Part shown: in pieces, positions 62,541 through 64,000 of the stretch
Layout of the letters: each line of letters begins with the position of its first letter
Position numbering within the stretch: the stretch's first letter is position 1
From: Desertimonas sp963732335
GTDB taxonomy: Bacteria > Actinomycetota > Acidimicrobiia > Acidimicrobiales > Ilumatobacteraceae
Direction of reading: 5' to 3'
DNA length: 64,000 bases
NCBI GenBank assembly: GCA_963732335.1
Contig: CAVSZO010000032.1
Location: 62,001-126,000 of the forward strand
Translations under genes and position numbers: made by a program
The notes under the pieces: model-generated
What the model was told of the DNA's origin: nothing
Seen by the model: only the letters and a program-made list of their open reading frames with translations
The model's database searches: none

Positions 62541-62860
62541 CCCACCTGTCGAACGAGATCGCCGCGGTCATCGCGTCGCTCGCGTCAGGAGAGGTGGTCA
62601 GCTACGGCGACGTCGCCCACGACGCCGGCCGCCCTGGAGCGGCCAGAGCCGTTGGTGCGCTGCTCGCCAGCACCGACGTCGAGCTGCCCTGGTGGCGCGT
62701 GGTGCGTGCCGACGGGCGGATCGTCACCGGAAACCCGACGCGCCAGGCTGCGCTACTGCGCGCCGAGGGCGTCGTCGTCCGACACGGTCGTGTCGTCGCC
62801 GCCCCCGTCGGCCGCTTCGCCGGCCGCGTCCGCCGGCCGCCCGGGCAGTCGCTGACTTGA
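62537..62860 (+). CDS. Alkyltransferase-like protein (MGMT family, no active cysteine)
   Basis: 107 residues, intact. Helix-turn-helix GEVVSYGDVAHDAGRPGAAR, then VGALLASTDVELPWWRVVRA followed by DGRIVTGNPTRQAALLRAEG. In O6-alkylguanine transferases the active site is PCHRV; here the Cys is Trp (P-W-W-R-V), as in ATL proteins that flag alkylated guanine for nucleotide excision repair. The usual second residue His is also Trp. Start GTG 62537. Confidence 0.85.
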   Translation: MTHLSNEIAAVIASLASGEVVSYGDVAHDAGRPGAARAVGALLASTDVELPWWRVVRADGRIVTGNPTRQAALLRAEGVVVRHGRVVAAPVGRFAGRVRRPPGQSLT

Positions 62861-63240
62861 CGCTGACGAACGCCATGCGCATGTTCGCCAGGGCGTCGCG
62901 CAACGTCGGCGTGTCGGGACCGAGCCGGTCGCCGAGTCCGTCGACGAGGGCGCCGACGGCGTCGATGGCCAGCGAGGCAGCGGGTAGGTTCGGTGGAGCC
63001 GCCGGCGAGGTGGATCGCCGCCAGTTCGTAGAGGCCCATCACGTGGTTGGTGACGACCACCTCGGCGGGCACGTCGGCGAGGCGCCGGCGCGCATCCTCG
63101 ATGGCCTGCTCGGCGTCGCCGAGCACCGTCTCGGCGTCCTCGGGCGCCGTTTCGGCGTTGCCGGTCGCCGCGTCGTCGTCGGCAACCAGCTGCTCGGGTA
63201 CAGGCACTTCGGCCTCGTCGGGCGTGGATTCCTCGGCCAC
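62861..63240 (-). CDS. DUF1844-like protein
   Basis: GTG 63240 start: AEESTPDEAEVPVPEQLVAD, an acidic repeat-like region (GNAETAPEDAETVLGDAEQA), then the DUF1844-like core DVPAEVVVTNHVMGLYELAA, HLAGGSTEPTAASLAIDAVG and TPTLRDALANMRMAFVSVK. One base shift near 62990. The C-terminal end is unresolved; the frame runs on into the convergent gene to 62724. DUF1844 genes next to infC are usual in actinobacteria; function unknown. Confidence 0.7.
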
Positions 63241-63274
63241 CTGAGCTACCCTACTGTGGCCATATCGAAGCGAA

Positions 63275-63291
63275 GTGGGGGCGACCCCCAC
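63275..63291 (+). promoter_or_regulatory. Stem-loop in the infC leader
   Basis: GTGGGGG-cga-CCCCCAC, a perfect 7-base stem with 3-base loop, 130-150 bases before infC. The 200-base gap 63241-63441 otherwise holds an AAGGAG Shine-Dalgarno at 63406 and no recognisable gene. infC leaders often carry autoregulatory structure. Confidence 0.45.
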
Positions 63292-63441
63292 CCGGCCACC
63301 ACCAAGCGGTGCGTGCGTCCGGGTCCTACGGCACGGCTGGGCGGTGTGCTCAGATCAGCTCCGCGGGCTTCGCGTCGAGCTGACACGAACCCATCAACCG
63401 ACCACAAGGAGCGATCAGCCATTGCACAGGGGTGAGCAGCC

Positions 63442-64000
63442 ATAGCCGCGCCACAACGCGCTGAGCACCGGATCAACGACCGCATCCGTGCCCGAGAGGT
63501 CCGCCTCATCGGTCCGGACGGCGATCAGCTCGGGATCAAGACCGTTCCCGACGCGTTACGCCTGGCCAAGGAACTCGATCTCGACCTCGTCGAGGTTGCG
63601 CCGATGGCCAACCCTCCGGTGTGCCGGATCATGGACTACGGGAAGTTCCGCTACGAGGAAGCCCAGAAGGCCAAGGAATCTCGCAGGAAGTCGGCGAACG
63701 TCTCCATCAAGGAGGTCAAGTTCAAGCCGAAGATCGGGCGCGGTGACTTCGACACGAAGGTGCGCAAGATCGACCAGTTCCTCAACGAAGGCCACAAGGT
63801 CAAGGTGACGATGCAATTCCGGGGGCGCGAGATGGCCCACCCGGAGCTCGGTTCGAAGATCCTCGACGACGTGCTGCACATCGTCGGTGACCACGTCAAG
63901 ATCGAGACGCAAGCCCGCCTGGAGGGCCGGAACATGTCGATGGTGCTCGCTCCCGACCGAAAGCCGTTACCGCAGGAGCCAGCAAGCGGAGCAACCAACT
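63442..64000 (+). CDS. infC: Translation initiation factor IF-3, 3' truncated by window end
   Basis: HRINDRIRAREVRLIGPDGD, LAKELDLDLVEVAPMANPPV, CRIMDYGKFRYEEAQKAKES, VKFKPKIGRGDFDTKVRKID, VTMQFRGREMAHPELGSKIL and RLEGRNMSMVLAPDRKPLPQ identify IF-3; the frame is open to the end. No ATG or GTG fits in frame: the reading opens after TGA 63433, the first candidate is ATA 63442, ATT 63421 has AAGGAG at ideal spacing but meets that TGA, and GTG 63432 would need one base removed. infC is known for rare AUU/AUC starts. Confidence 0.9.
   Translation, partial: MAAPQRAEHRINDRIRAREVRLIGPDGDQLGIKTVPDALRLAKELDLDLVEVAPMANPPVCRIMDYGKFRYEEAQKAKESRRKSANVSIKEVKFKPKIGRGDFDTKVRKIDQFLNEGHKVKVTMQFRGREMAHPELGSKILDDVLHIVGDHVKIETQARLEGRNMSMVLAPDRKPLPQEPASGATN

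Overview
The window is high-GC, gene-dense bacterial chromosome, most likely from an actinobacterium of the class Acidimicrobiia (Ilumatobacter-like). The taxonomic pointers are mIHF directly upstream of gmk and rpoZ, the order pyrR-pyrB-pyrC-carA-carB, DUF3151 and DUF1844 proteins, a PriA without helicase motifs, a DUF2510 protein, GTG/TTG starts with 4-base stop/start overlaps, and many TAnnnT boxes just upstream of start codons. The class assignment is inference; the actinobacterial character is well supported. I saw no rRNA, tRNA, CRISPR array, insertion sequence or prophage.

Layout. 1-8 kb: end of a CPBP protease, a hexapeptide acyltransferase, a DoxX protein, a two-gene ABC exporter, actinobacterial proteins of unknown function and heme A synthase (ctaA). 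8-13.8 kb: a branched-chain amino acid (or amide) uptake system, livHMGF on the minus strand, facing across a shared terminator a periplasmic binding protein whose two halves are in reversed order. 13.8-20.6 kb: a J-domain protein, then a LacI repressor divergent from a sugar ABC transporter and a GH127 beta-L-arabinofuranosidase. 20.7-33 kb: housekeeping genes (sua5, guaB1, cmk, plsC, M18 aminopeptidase, pyk, mobA, rhodanese, rnd) and a DUF559 nuclease-like gene bracketed by long palindromes. 33-42.7 kb: alaS-ruvX-mltG-aroE-aroC-aroB-pepP-efp-nusB, one compact plus-strand run. 42.7-46 kb: two DUF2079 membrane proteins tail to tail. 46-60.7 kb: the pyrimidine run pyrR-pyrB-pyrC-carA-carB-pyrD, then mihF-gmk-rpoZ-metK-priA, an rRNA methyltransferase on the other strand, and def-fmt. 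60.8-64 kb: a MogA/MoaB protein, hisG, a cold-shock-like protein, an alkyltransferase-like protein, a DUF1844 protein and the start of infC.

Reading quality. Many genes, including essential ones (alaS, carB, metK, priA, hisG, pyk), are broken by single-base frame changes. In nearly every case I resolved by hand, removing one extra base restores the family sequence. I therefore annotate whole genes across the breaks and treat the breaks as probable sequence errors, not decay. Gene ends given for strongly broken genes are approximate and this is stated in each entry.

Points that stand out: the apparently circularly permuted binding protein, the palindrome-bracketed DUF559 gene, a roughly 70-80 bp intergenic repeat present three times, a recurring TAnnnT-(7-9 nt)-start codon arrangement suggesting widespread leaderless transcription, a PyrR-type RNA element ahead of pyrR, a LexA-like box ahead of mihF, and a LivH permease with an extra extracytoplasmic N-terminal domain.
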